NCBI GenBank assembly: GCA_037349105.1
Contig: JAYJMM010000120.1
Location: 3,786,001 to 3,850,000, forward strand
Reading direction: 5' to 3'
DNA: 64,000 nt
From: Limnomonas spitsbergensis
Lineage: Eukaryota > Chlorophyta > Chlorophyceae > Chlamydomonadales
Position numbers and translations under genes: made by a program. Below, in pieces: positions 34,250 to 47,400 of this stretch. The notes under the pieces were generated by a model that was not told the DNA's origin, ran no database searches, and saw nothing but the letters and a program-made list of their open reading frames with translations. Positions within the stretch are counted from its first letter, which is position 1; each line of letters begins with the position of its first letter.

Positions 34250-34960
34250 GCTATGATTCCGCTACATAAGAACCTATGGCCGAGGGGCTTGATGCAGCAA
34301 CCCCTGATGCATGGGCCTCTGGCTGCAGGCCGACCAAGGTTTGGTCCCATCGCCGCCCAGCGGCCTGCGGAAGGTGGTCTGGTGCGCACTAAAATGGACA
34401 ATGATGGGTCCAGATGGGGGCAGCACTGATGGGTCCTGATAGGGAAGCAGCACTGCCCATTCAAAACGCACAAAGGAGGACATGTCGCCAATAAAAGAAG
34501 CACTGGCAATCTGACATGCTAACTGCACGGTGGCTCAGCCTGCCCGCTGCAGGCCTGTCCAGGTTTGTCCCGATCAGCCCATTGGTGGCCGCCCAGTGGG
34601 TTGCTGGGCGGCCACCACTGTAGCTGTACACCTGTAGACTGCTGGGCGAGCTGAGCCAATGAAGAGGACACAGTGTCCAATGAGGTCCGGCAGCGCATGA
34701 AGGGTGCAGGCCTGTTCCTCTCAATTTGAAAAATAAAGCTGCGCTCCGCAGGATTCAGGCAACAGTGAGGGCCGGAGATCTGCAGCCTTTACCACTGCCG
34801 AATGCGCACACCAGGCATCATTCGGCTGCTTCACAGCCTACGGCCGAGGGGGCAAGGGAGCCCCAAGCCCTACTGCTCAGGAGGACAAATCAAGATTTCG
34901 TTCCCCTTGGCCCAGTCGTGGCCTCCCTGCAGCCCCCCAAAGATGATGTGGCGCTCACTG
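34250..34960 (-). repeat. cluster of family C copies, minus orientation
   Basis: Three partial copies: 34255-34395, 34515-34650 and about 34815-34960. Minus-strand hallmarks include GGGACCAAACCTTGGTCGGC, GGCGGCCACCAATGGGC and the GCGCACCAGACCACCTT-like start. Confidence 0.6.
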
Positions 34961-35014
34961 AAGGAAACACTGGTCCGTCCTGGAACTGCATGTCTGCACA
35001 AAGCTTCCTAGGAA

Positions 35015-35108
35015 TCAAGCAGCCTCCCAGCCTCCCAGAATCCTCCCAGATTAGCCTCCCAGATTAGCCTCCCAGATTAGCCTCCCAGATTAGCCTCCCA
35101 GAATCCTC
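35015..35108. repeat. 15-bp tandem repeat GCCTCCCAGATTA
   Basis: Five or more near-perfect units of AGCCTCCCAGATT. No frame or regulatory role is visible. Confidence 0.85.
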
Positions 35109-35440
35109 GCCCTACAGGACACTGAATAATTGCCTTGGTATTATCAAGGCAACATTTCGGTATGCCGAAGGGCGTGGATTCAGGTAGCCTCCCGTCCTCT
35201 GTGACACGGGACGCTATATTGACTGCCATGGTATCTTAGCCTACACTTTAACTCTAAACCCTGAACCCCAAAACGTCACAAAACTTCACCTATCGGCGTT
35301 ACTTTTTATCTCAATCCTCATGCTCTACTGTTTCATAAGCTGCTGCAGGGACTGTTACTACAACGTGCGTGGCACACATGACACCTTAAGTCGGGACCGT
35401 GATCTCCCGACTCTGAACTGATCAGAGTATGCGGCCATCC

Positions 35441-38400
35441 TTACACACAATCACAACCTGTCTGCACTGTGGCAGTGAAGGCTGACCTGCCAGACGGCCT
35501 TGCCCTCCCTGCTGCTTGAATGTTCTGCTCGCAGCCCCTGAAAGCCTCAAACGATACACCCCCTCCTCCACACACCTTCATCCATTTCCCCCCTCATACA
35601 CCTCCCTCCTGGCACCTCATGCCTCCCTCCACACATCTCCACGTACAACTCACACCTCCCTCCACACACCCCACACCTCCCTCCACACATCCTCACGTTC
35701 AACTCACACCTCTATCAGCACACCTCCATTTACACCTCACTCCACACACCTCCTCGTACACTTCACATCTCCACACACACCTCACACCATCCACCAGCAC
35801 CTCCCTCCACACACCTGCGTCCGCTGGGCCCTCCGTGGCCGGGCCCCCCAGTGGCTTGCTGAACATCTTGCTGTACATGGACTGCTCTTTTCGGCTCTGC
35901 TCTTTCTGAGCCACCTGGTGGAACCCATGGCATTCATACATACCGTCAGCTGGTACACGGGGTCAACTGAAAGTAGGCAGGCAAGCAGACAGGCAAGCAG
36001 ACAAGCAAGCAGGCATGCATGCAGGCAGTCTAGCAAGCAGGCAGGCGGCAGGCAAGCAAGCAGGCAGATAGGCAGACAGGCAAGCAAACATTATGCCAGG
36101 TGCCTCAAATGAGTTTATGAGATCAAATTATGTTCAATTTTGCGCACTCAATCACCCTGAGGCGCGTCAGCTTGTAAAACTGCCAAAAATAAACCCAGGT
36201 TGCAAGCTTCAGGGCCCATCAATCACACCTTCCAAGCCTAACCTAGCCGCCCTCTGCCTACTGGACTGCAACGCAATCATGACTCCTGTTTCCTTGCTGA
36301 GAGCCAACAGCTCGGTATTCCTCCTGGTTCGTACATCCTTAACCTGAGCCTGAACCCCACCTTGATCTTCTTGCTGAGCGCAAGCAGCTCGGTTTTCTCA
36401 CCTTCATTCCTGGACCCTACATCCTTAACCTTAACCCCCCACCTTGATCTTCATCCTGGACCCTACATCCTTAACCTTAACCCCCCACCTTGATCTTCAT
36501 CCTGGACCCTACATCCTTAACCTTAACCCCCCACCTTGATCTTCATCCTGGACCCTACATCCTTAACCTTAACCCCCCACCTTGATCTTCATCCTGGATC
36601 CTGCATCCTCAACCTTGACCCCCACCTCGATCTTCATCCTGGATCCTGCATCCTTAACCTTAAACCCCATCCTTAACCTTGAACCCCACCTTGATCTTCT
36701 TGCTGAGCGCAAGCAGCTCCGCGTTGTCCGGCTGCAGGCACAGCCCGCGCTTGACGTCCATGTCCGCCTCCAGCAGGTCCATTGAACCCAGGTGTGCCTG
36801 TGCCCGCCGGTACAGACCCTTGATGTTGTCGCATTCAATCTCCAGGACCTGGCCAGGAGGGAGAGGGACTAAGTGCCGGTCGACTTCCTTATGACACTGA
36901 TTTGGCCGCGGCCATCACCTCGCAGAGGGAGGGCTGCATCTTATTTCACCAGGATGGAGCAGGTCCACCCTGACTGTAAAATTCATACCCCCGGGACAGA
37001 GGCTGGAAAAGTCGGCCTTAACACTTTTCCCACTTAACAAACCCCACCCTGGCGCCTTCCGGCAAAACTCCTTCACTGAACGCCCACCCACCCTTCCCCT
37101 CCTTTGATGACCTGCACCCACCACTCTCTCCCTTTCTCCCACCTTACCACAGCTCTCCATGACCTCCCTTCAGGTAACCTTGTCGAGATGTGCCGCCTTA
37201 AGCTGTAGGTGGCTACTCTTACGTACCTTATCACTCATCCTGCACCCCTTCCCCTCCACCCAAACAAACCTCCACACACCTTATCGCAGCTCTTCACCAC
37301 CTCGGACCAGGCCCTCTTCTTGAGGTGCACTGCAGCGAGATTGAGGTGGCTGCTCTTGCGCACCTCCCGCGCGGTGGCCTTGAGATCGTCTGAGAAGCCC
37401 TTGTCGTAGCTGAGGCATCCGATGGCCTGAAAGGAAGAGGGTTAGACATGGGTTGATATAATGTCAAAGCTGTGGAACTCTATAGCTGAAAGGGGGGGCT
37501 GTGTGATGCGTTGATAGGTTTCTGTTGCTGAGGTATTGAATGGCCTGAAGGGGAGGGGGTAGGTGATGGATGGAGAGATGGTCATAGCTGAGGCATCCGA
37601 TGGCCTAAATGAAGGAGAGAGGAGAAGAAGGGATGGGATATCGTCGCTGTGGCATTCAATGGCTGAAGGGGAGCGGTGTAATAGGTTGTAGCAGACTTAA
37701 TGAAAGGCCTGAAGGGGAGGGGGTAGGTGATGGATGGAGAGATGGTCATAGCTGAGGCATCCGATGGCCTGAATGAAGGAGAGAGGAGACGGAGGGATGG
37801 GACGTCGTCGCTGTGGCATTCCATGGCTGAAGGGGGGGCGGTGTGATGGGTTGCTAGGTTGTTGTAGTAGAGTTGCAGCAGAGGTATTACATGGTCTGAA
37901 GGGAAGAGGAGGGTGAGGGTCATGGATGAAGAGATGGTCTTGGGCTCATAGCTAAGGCATCCTATGGCATGGATGTAGGGCAATGGTGACGTATTGATAT
38001 GAACTGACATAGCTGAGGTACTCGTTGGCCTGGATGTAGGGGATTGGTGATGGAGCGATATTAAATGACATAGCTGGGGTCCCCGACAGCCAGAATGGGG
38101 TGAGTGGGCTGGGTTGATGAGTTGCTCTGTTTGGGCACCCCTTTCCCGGTGTGCAGTCATACATGTTTTAGCTCATAGCTGAATCCACACTATTCCAGGG
38201 GGCCATGTGGGCAGTGGTGGCTTCTGGGTGGCACCTGGTCAGAGCTAGCATGGGTGTTTTTTTCAGATCACGTCAGACCCCATTTGGCAAGCCGCAGTGC
38301 AGCTACCACTGGCTTAATGAGGACCAAACTTTGGCCGGCCTGCAGCCGGTGACCCTAGCAGCGGGGCTGGATGCACCAAGCCCCCCCAGCCGCAGGCCAG

Positions 38401-41400
38401 GATGTAGCTGAAGTGCTGAACTGAAGCTAAGTACCATACAAAAATGAACAGCGGAAAATGAAACACTGAAAAATGAACAGTGGCCAGAGGCCAGCGTAAC
38501 AACAACCTCGTGGTTCTCTTTAATGGTCACGCAAATGTCGGTTTGCGTTAACGTGCTAGAATGATTGAAAGAGCAGCAGGTTCAACTTAATAATTAAGTA
38601 AGGTTAGTGGTCTCTGGCCGGTAGCTTCATACACCATATACAACAAACCTCTCATCTGCACGAATCTCTCGGTAATACTTCTAATAACAAATAATAAAAA
38701 CAGGGTTTAGCCGTATGCAGTCCTCATCCCGAATCCATGTCCATGTCTTCCAAGGCTACCATGCTCAAACAAGCTCCCATGTCCATATGGGCCGCCATGC
38801 CCGCAGGGATTCCCTAGACCCCAGCCCACCTTCTCATACAAGCGTACAGCGCGGTCCAGGCGTCCCTCCTTGAACGCCACGTTGCCGCGGTCCTTGCTCA
38901 CACTAGCAACGGACACCTTATCGGTATCATTCATGTCCCACGTGTCCTGTGCCTGCAACATTTAGTCACAGAAGGGCAGTGAGTTTCTTCAACAACAGTC
39001 TTTGTTGGGATTCTATCTGCACGCCGTTTGAGTCTCCCATCATTTTGCGTTCCTCTGGTTCCTGTAGTCGAGCTGAATTGCCATACCTGGGGCAGCTAGA
39101 TTGAGGGACAGAGACTCTTCCTTCCTTGCAGTGATTCGGCAACATAGCGACCCATCCTTCAAGCACTCATGCTGTCATGCAGTGTCGCCGCATGCCCAGG
39201 AAAAACACGATTGATTCTCGGTCTATCCAGGTACTGGCCCACCACCACACCCACCCACTGTAGCCAGATACTGGCACACCACTGGCCCACCACCACCCAC
39301 TTTAACCAGGTACTGGCCCACCACAGACCCACCACCACACCCACCCACTTTAACCAGGTACTGGCCCACCACAGACCCACCACCACACCCACCCACTTTA
39401 ACCAGGTACTGGCCCACCACCACACCCACCCACTTTAACCAGATACTGGCCCACCACAGCCCGCCACCACACCCACCCACTCTAACCAGGTACTGGCCTA
39501 CCACAGACCCACCACCACACCCACCCATTTTAACCAGGTACTGGCCCACCACAGACCCACCACCACACCCACCCACTTTAACCAGGTACTGGCCCACCAC
39601 AGACCCACCACCACACCCACCCACTTTAACCAGATACTGGCCCACCACAGACCCACCACCACACCCACCCTCTTAGCTACATACTGGCCCACCACTGGCC
39701 CACCACCACACCCACCCACTTTAACCAGATACTGGCGCACCCCAGACCCACCACCACACCCACCCACTTTAGCTACATACTGGCCCACCACTGGCCCACC
39801 ACCACCCACTTTAACCAGGTACTGGCCCACCACCACATCCACCTAGTCCAGTAAGGTGCTGGCCCCCCACTAGCCCACCGCACCCACCCAGTACATACAG
39901 GTACTGTCCCCCCACCAGCCGATCACGCCCAAACAGTAGCCACTCTCACAGCCTACCCCGCCCCCTCTCACATTGACGAAGGAGATCAGGGACACGTCGT
40001 ACGTTAGCGTGCTGCCGGGCGGCACCACAGCCAGCGGGGCTTTGTGCTCCTTGTCGCCGTAGGCGTAGGCAGGCTGCACCGTCACGATACAGTGCTCGCC
40101 CTCGGTCATCTTCTGCACCGTCAGGTCCAGGCCCTCGGGGACTTGATCTACTCGCAGGTCCAGGATTAAAAGCTTACGGAGGGCTTGCGATGTAGGGTTC
40201 AGGACTACGGGGGTTGAACTTAGTGCGCACCAGACTACCTTTGGCGGCTCCATGCTTTCCGGGACTAGGTCTGTACTATCCCACTGCTGTTCTCAGTGTG
40301 CACCAGACTACCTTCGGGGGCCCAGGGCATGGCCACCATTGATCACGCGGGGACCAAACCAAAATCCCCCTCGACCTGTGACCCAAGCAACAGGACTAGT
40401 TTGCTGTCTCAGGTCCCACCGGCTGCTGGCCAGAAAGCTGAAGTGTAGCTGGAGCATTCACACAAAGGTAGCACTAGTGTAAGAGGGGGGGGATTGCCAC
40501 ACTGATTACGTGGGTGCTGGTACAATCCGTCGACATGGAAAATATGTGCCTGAACCCTGACACACAGAAAAAATATGCTCGAGAGACCCACTAATTGCGT
40601 ACCGTTATCTACAACGAACTCCAGCTCTTCCCCCTCGCCATGCTGCTCAAAGATGGTGCCATTTGCCAGCCGAGCTGTGTAGCGCAGGGTTGCCTACACG
40701 CATCACAGACACATACTGTGACCCACTGTCCATGATGGGTCATTCCATGACTCAATTTAAGGATAGAGACACGGGCAGAGTGGGCAGGCATAGGCGAAGG
40801 GGGCGGGCAGCGGCAGATGGCAATCTTATTAGATAAATATGAGACCGTATTTTCCCAGAAAGGCTCCCTACGGCTTGCCTGGCCTTCTGCACGAATCAAG
40901 GAGGGAGCGTGTTCAATTATTCTTGGAAACTAAGGGGTAAGCTACCATGGGTAACTCTCCACGCAGCTCATCAGGGCGGCATGGCAGCAGTGGTGTGTCA
41001 ATTCAGAAGAACAAAAGGTGCTGAACGCGCTCACCAAACCTCACCAGCATGACAAGTATGGGTGCCGAGTCCCGGCTCCGTCCAGCAGTGTTTATTTTGG
41101 TGGGTCCCGGACCATCTTTGCTAGGCCACCCCGCGGCCACCTCTGGGCCGGTTCCCACCAAACCTGGACCGGCTTCCGGCCGGTGGCCCAAGCAGTAGGG
41201 CTGGCCGCACCAGGGGCTTGTGGCCGGGGGCCACAGTGTAGCTGAACTACACTGTAGCTGATAGTGGTATTCCACATTGCCGTCCAATGGACGTAGCAGC
41301 CGCGATTGCACACACCGGAAGCACTATAATTTATGATTTCTGATCAGAGCAGGAACAGGTGCCTCTGCTTCCCTTTATGATGTAGGGTGCAGCGTACAAA

Positions 41401-44400
41401 CCCTCAATGGGAATACGGGTTGTTTACGAATAGTTTTTCGGCAACATTGAAAGACGGGATCAGACACTCCTGATTCCCTATCCGTCCCACGGACCGACCA
41501 CCCCCCTGCCAAGAACCAGGCTCCACCGCTGCTCCTCCATTGGGAACATCGATGGGCTTTGTATGAGCACCCTGCGCGCGACCCTGAATTGAATACCATA
41601 GCAGCAAAAGCCCCCCTCCCCCCCTGCCCCGCTTCCATAGCCAACCCATGGGCCCAACTGCTGCGCCTTCCTTGAACATACTGAAGGATTTGGGCTCTAA
41701 GAGCACCTGGCACAGAACCCCAGATTGAATAGCGTGACGTCCTCCCCCTGCTTCCTTTGCTGTCCCATGGGACCCACCGTTGCGCCCTCATTGGGCATCT
41801 TGGTGGACTTTGCGTTGGGCTCTGACAGCACCTTGCGGGTGACCCCTCCGTCCTCCGTGATCTCCTCAAACCGCTTCCAACTGATCAGCTCCACCTCCGC
41901 CTCCAGCTTCGAGTTGGCGGGAACGTGTGGCGGCAGGCCCGCCTCCCCGTACCCGTCTACATCAAGGCATCCAAGTTAGAAGAGGTGCAGACATCAGCAA
42001 GATACACACAGATCAGCAAGATACGCTCAGATCATCAGGGCAAAGCCGGCACATGTGGCGGCAGTCCCGCCTCCCCGTACCCGTCTACACCAAGGCATCC
42101 AAGTTAAAAGAGGTGCACAGACCAGAAAGATACACACAGATCAGCAAGATACGCTTAGATCAGCACGGCAAGCTGGCACGCGCGTCGGCAGACCGTGAAG
42201 GGCGTTATTTGTGACGAGCTAAAGGCCACCCCAGGGAGGCTGATTGGACCACTGGCAGGTTGTGACATAACCTTACAGAAACACCTCGGTTTTGAGCCAC
42301 TGATGTATGAGTCCCTGGCCAATTTCAATAATAGTGAATGTCAGCTATGTCCCAATCTGTGTCCAAGTCTTCCTGGTGAAGTATGCCCTGTTGCTTTGGC
42401 TGCCGGCCGCTACACAGTCTAGCCATATCTTTTGTTCCATAATTAGGGACTGGAACTTCTGAGTTTTTCATAACAGCAGCAGCTATAGCCTATCCTGGCA
42501 TTATGTAGTCACAAGGGTACAGCCTTTAGGGTACAAGGTATAAGATTTAGCAGGTCTAAACCCCATTAAATCGGCAGCTGCCATAGCCCTTTCCAGCAAC
42601 GCCTGTCCCGCAATGCACACCATGTTACAGGGCCACTACCGGTAGGCTGCCCTTCGACCCATAAAAGCAGGAAGGGGACCAAACGGGTCTGAGCGGCGGC
42701 TGGCAGCCCAATCTGATTGACACGCCATGCATGCGGCTTCTGGATGGAGGCCGGTGGGTAGCTAAATTGTAGCTGAACCGTTTATGAGCCACGCAAAATT
42801 ACACATTGAAACATGCATTGGCTCCTGTGCGGGCGACTTGCAATCAAATATAATCTTGAGGAAAGCCACCTCCAGCCGGCAGCCCAAGCAGAGCATGGAA
42901 GGCCATGCAGGGGTCTTTCAGTCAGAGGAAGGTAGCTGGACTGAAGCCAACCTGAAGCTGAACTGATAATAGCTGAACTGATGGTGGCTGAGCTGATGGT
43001 AGCTGCACTGATGGTAGCTGCACTGATGGTAGCTGAACTGATGGTGGCTGAACTGATGGTAGCTGAACTGATGGTGGCTGAGCTGATGGTAGCTGAACTG
43101 ATGGTGGCTGAACTGATGGTGGCTGAACTGATGGTGGCTGAACTGATGGTGGCTGAACTGATGGTGGCTGAACTGATGGTAGCTGAACTGATGGTAGCTG
43201 AACTGATGGTGGCTGAGCTGATGGTAGCTGAACTGATGGTGGCTGAACTGATGGTAGCTGAACTGATGGTGGCTGAACTGATGGTGGCTGAACTGATGGT
43301 GGCTGAACTGATGGTAGCTGAACTGATGGTGGCTGAACTGATGGTGGCTGAACTGATGGTGGCTGAACTGATGGTAGCTGAACTGATGGTGGCTGAACTG
43401 ATGGTGGCTGAACTGATGGTAGCTGAACTGATGGTGGCTGAGCTGATGGTAGCTGAACTGATGGTGGCTGAACTGATGGTAGCTGAACTGATGGTGGCTG
43501 AACTGATGGTGGCTGAACTGATGGTAGCTGAACTGATGGTGGCTGAACTGATGGTAGCTGAACTGATGGTGGCTGAACTGATGGTGGCTGAACTGATGGT
43601 AGCTGAACTGATGGTGGCTGAGCTGATGGTAGCTGAACTGATGGTGGCTGAACTGATGGTAGCTGAACTGATGGTAGCTGACCTGATGGTGGCTGAACTG
43701 ATGGTGGCTGAACTGATGGTAGCTGAACTGATGGTAGCTGAACTGATGGTGGCTGAACTGATGGTAGCTGAACTGATGGTGGCTGAACTGATGGTGGCTG
43801 AACTGATGGTAGCTGAACTGATGGTAGCTGAACTGATGGTGGCTGAACTGATGGTAGCTGACCTGATGGTAGCTGAACTGATGGTGGCTGAACTGATGGT
43901 GGCTGAACTGATGGTAGCTGACCTGATGGTGGCTGAACTGATGGTGGCTGAACTGATGGTAGCTGAACTGATGGTAGCTGAACTGATGGTGGCTGAACTG
44001 ATGGTGGCTGAACTGATGGTAGCTGAACTGATGGTGGCTGAACTGATGGTAGCTGAACTGATGGTAGCTGAACTGATGGTAGCTGAACTGATGGTGGCTG
44101 AACTGATGGTAGCTGAACTGATGGTAGCTGAACTGATGGTGGCTGAACTGATGGTAGCTGACCTGATGGTGGCTGAACTGATGGTGGCTGAACTGATGGT
44201 AGCTGAACTGATGGTAGCTGAACTGATGGTGGCTGAACTGATGGTAGCTGAACTGATGGTAGCTGAACTGATGGTAGCTGAACTGATGGTGGCTGAACTG
44301 ATGGTAGCTGAACTGATGGTAGCTGAACTGATGGTAGCTGAACTGATGGTGGCTGAACTGATGGTAGCTGACCTGATGGTGGCTGAACTGATGGTGGCTG

Positions 44401-47400
44401 AACTGATGGTAGCTGAACTGATGGTGGCTGAACTGATGGTGGCTGAGCTGATGGTGGCTGAACTGATGGTAGCTGAACTGATGGTGGCTGAACTGATGGT
44501 AGCTGACCTGATGGTGGCTGAACTGATGGTGGCTGAACTGATGGTAGCTGAACTGATGGTGGCTGAACTGATGGTAGCTGAACTGATGGTGGCTGAACTG
44601 ATGGTAGCTGACCTGATGGTGGCTGAACTGATGGTAGCTGAACTGATGGTGGCTGAACTGATGGTGGCTGACCTGATGGTGGCTGACCTGATGGTGGCTG
44701 AACTGATGGTGGCTGAACTGATGGTAGCTGAACTGATGGTGGCTGAACTGATGGTAGCTGAACTGATGGTGGCTGAACTGATGGTGGCTGAACTGATGGT
44801 GGCTGAACTGATGGTGGCTGAACTGATGGTGGCTGAACTGATGGTGGCTGAACTGATGGTGGCTGAACTGATGGTAGCTGAACTGATGGTAGCTGAACTG
44901 ATGGTGGCTGAACTGATGGTGGCTGAACTGATGGTGGCTGAACTGATGGTAGCTGAACTGATGGTAGCTGAACTGATGGTGGCTGAACTGATGGTGGCTG
45001 AACTGATGGTGGCTGAACTGATGGTGGCTGAACTGATGGTGGCTGAACTGATGGTGGCTGAACTGATGGTGGCTGAACTGATGGTAGCTGAACTGATGGT
45101 AGCTGAACTGATGGTGGCTGAACTGATGGTGGCTGAGCTGATGGTAGCTGAGCTGATGGTGGCTGAACTGATGGTGGCTGAACTGATGGTGGCTGAACTG
45201 ATGGTAGCTGAACTGATGGTGGCTGAACTGATGGTGGCTGAACTGATGGTAGCTGTTCTGATGGTGGCTGAACTGATGGTAGCTTAACTGATAATAGCTG
45301 AACTGATGGTGGCTGAACTGATGGTGGCTGAACTGATGGTGGCTGAACTGATGGTGGCTGAACTGATGGTCGCTTAACTGATAGTGGCTGAGCTGATGGT
45401 AGCTGAGCTGATGGTGGCTGAACTGATGGTGGCTGAACTGATGGTGGCTGAACTGATGGTGGCTGAGCTGATGGTGGCTGAACTGATGGTGGCTGAACTG
45501 ATGGTGGCTGAACTGATGGTGGCTGAACTGATGGTAGCTGAACTGATGGTGGCTGAACTGATGGTGGCTGAACTGATGGTGGCTGAACTGATGGTGGCTG
45601 AACTGATGGTGGCTGAACTGATGGTGGCTGAACTGATGGTGGCTGAACTGATGGTGGCTGAACTGATGGTGGCTGAGCTGATGGTGGCTGAACTGATGGT
45701 GGCTGAGCTGATGGTGGCTGAACTGATGGTGGCTGAACTGATGGTGGCTGAACTGATGGTGGCTGAACTGATGGTGGCTGAACTGATGGTGGCTGAACTG
45801 ATGGTAGCTGAACTGATGGTAGCTGAACTGATGGTAGCTGAACTGATGGTAGCTGAACTGATGGTGGCTGAACTGATGGTGGCTGAACTGATGGTGGCTG
45901 AACTGATGGTGGCTGAACTGATGGTAGCTGAACTGATGGTGGCTGAACTGATGGTGGCTGAACTGATGGTAGCTGAACTGATGGTAGCTGAACTGATGGT
46001 GGCTGAACTGATGGTAGCTGAACTGATGGTAGCTGAACTGATAATAGCTGAACTGATGGTGGCTGAGCTGATAATAGCTGAGCTGATGGTAGCTGAACTG
46101 ATGGTGGCTGAACTGATGGTAGCTGAGCTGATGGTAGCTGAACTGATGGTGGCTGAACTGATGGTGGCTGAGCTGATGGTAGCTGAGCTGATGGTAGCTG
46201 AACTGATGGTAGCTATATTGATGGTGGCTGAACTGAACCCTCAACTCCTAATCCTTGGACTAGATAGCTGAGCTGACCCCCCAAACTCTAACCCCAGGGA
46301 CAGTCTGTAGCTAAACTTAACCCCTACACCATAAACTAGGCTGGAGGCCGGTGGGAAGCTGAACTTCAGTCCAACTGCAGCGTAGCCGTAAAAAAAACTC
46401 ACAGTCGGATTTAATCTTGAGGAAAGCCACCTCGCCTCGCCTCATCGACCCAACCGCCACCACGATGCCGCGCAGCAGCTCGGCTCCCGGCGACGACATG
46501 TTAAACTCGACGCCCTCCGCGGGCGACTCCGCCACCATCACACCAGGCTGCCCCGCCACACACACGCGGTACTTGACTGTGGACAGCGGGACGCGTTAGG
46601 TCAGGGCAGAGTGTTCTCTGCTGAAGGGCCAAGGTTTGAGGGAAGACGTCTCTGTGCCACGATCACGCCGGGATTTCCGCCACATGTGACGTTTGACTAT
46701 TGTCAGCGGTAGCCCTGTGTTTAGGGTTATGGGTTTAGAGAAGACTTCACCGGGCCACGATGACACCAGGATTCCCGCCACATACACATATACACACGGC
46801 ACTTGACGACGGTCAGTGGGGGCCCTTAATTTAGGGTTTATGGTTGGGTTCAGGGCTGACTGACTAGACTGCCTGGCAGAGAGCATAGGGAGGCAGGGAG
46901 GCACGGGCAGGGGCAAGGGGGCTGGCTGGCCGTCCTGGCCACACGCACACCCAGTACATGCTCCAATCCAGGCTTACACCTGCTACCTGTTACGTCATCC
47001 CTTGACGAGGCGATCCCGTCCCTGCCCCACACAGTCCCCCCTCCCCTAGCCCCATGAGTAGTCTGCACCCTTGCGCATCCAGCACGTCATCCAGGTACCT
47101 CCAGCTAAAACTTCACACGTCAAAGCGATGTTTACCCCTCCCAGCCCCCCCACTCCCCTCTCCCCAACGTTAGCCTGCACCCCAGCCCACGCAGCACCTC
47201 ATCCAGCTGCCCCCAGCTTAAGCTTAACGTGTTATAGCGATGCCTGCACCGCCCAGGGCACCCCCTTCTTGCCCTAACATCGGCCTGCACCCCGGACCAT
47301 GGCCAACGCAGCACGTTATCCTGAGATCCCGGCCCATGGCCAACTCAGGACGTTATCCTGAGATACTGGCCTGCAGATCTTCCCACAACAGCAGCCCACA

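Noticed and set aside
36280..36690. Regular direct repeats that could suggest a CRISPR array
   Set aside because: The units are contiguous, have no unique spacers, and match the adjacent exon edge; the genome is eukaryotic.
39223..39842. Gly/Val-rich frames of 114-141 codons on the minus strand
   Set aside because: Translation of the intron 10 minisatellite; neither end joins an exon.
42981..45287. Plus-strand frame of 768 codons made of LMVAE units
   Set aside because: It exists only because the 15-bp period divides by three; it lies antisense in an FKBP intron and has no non-repeat coding sequence.
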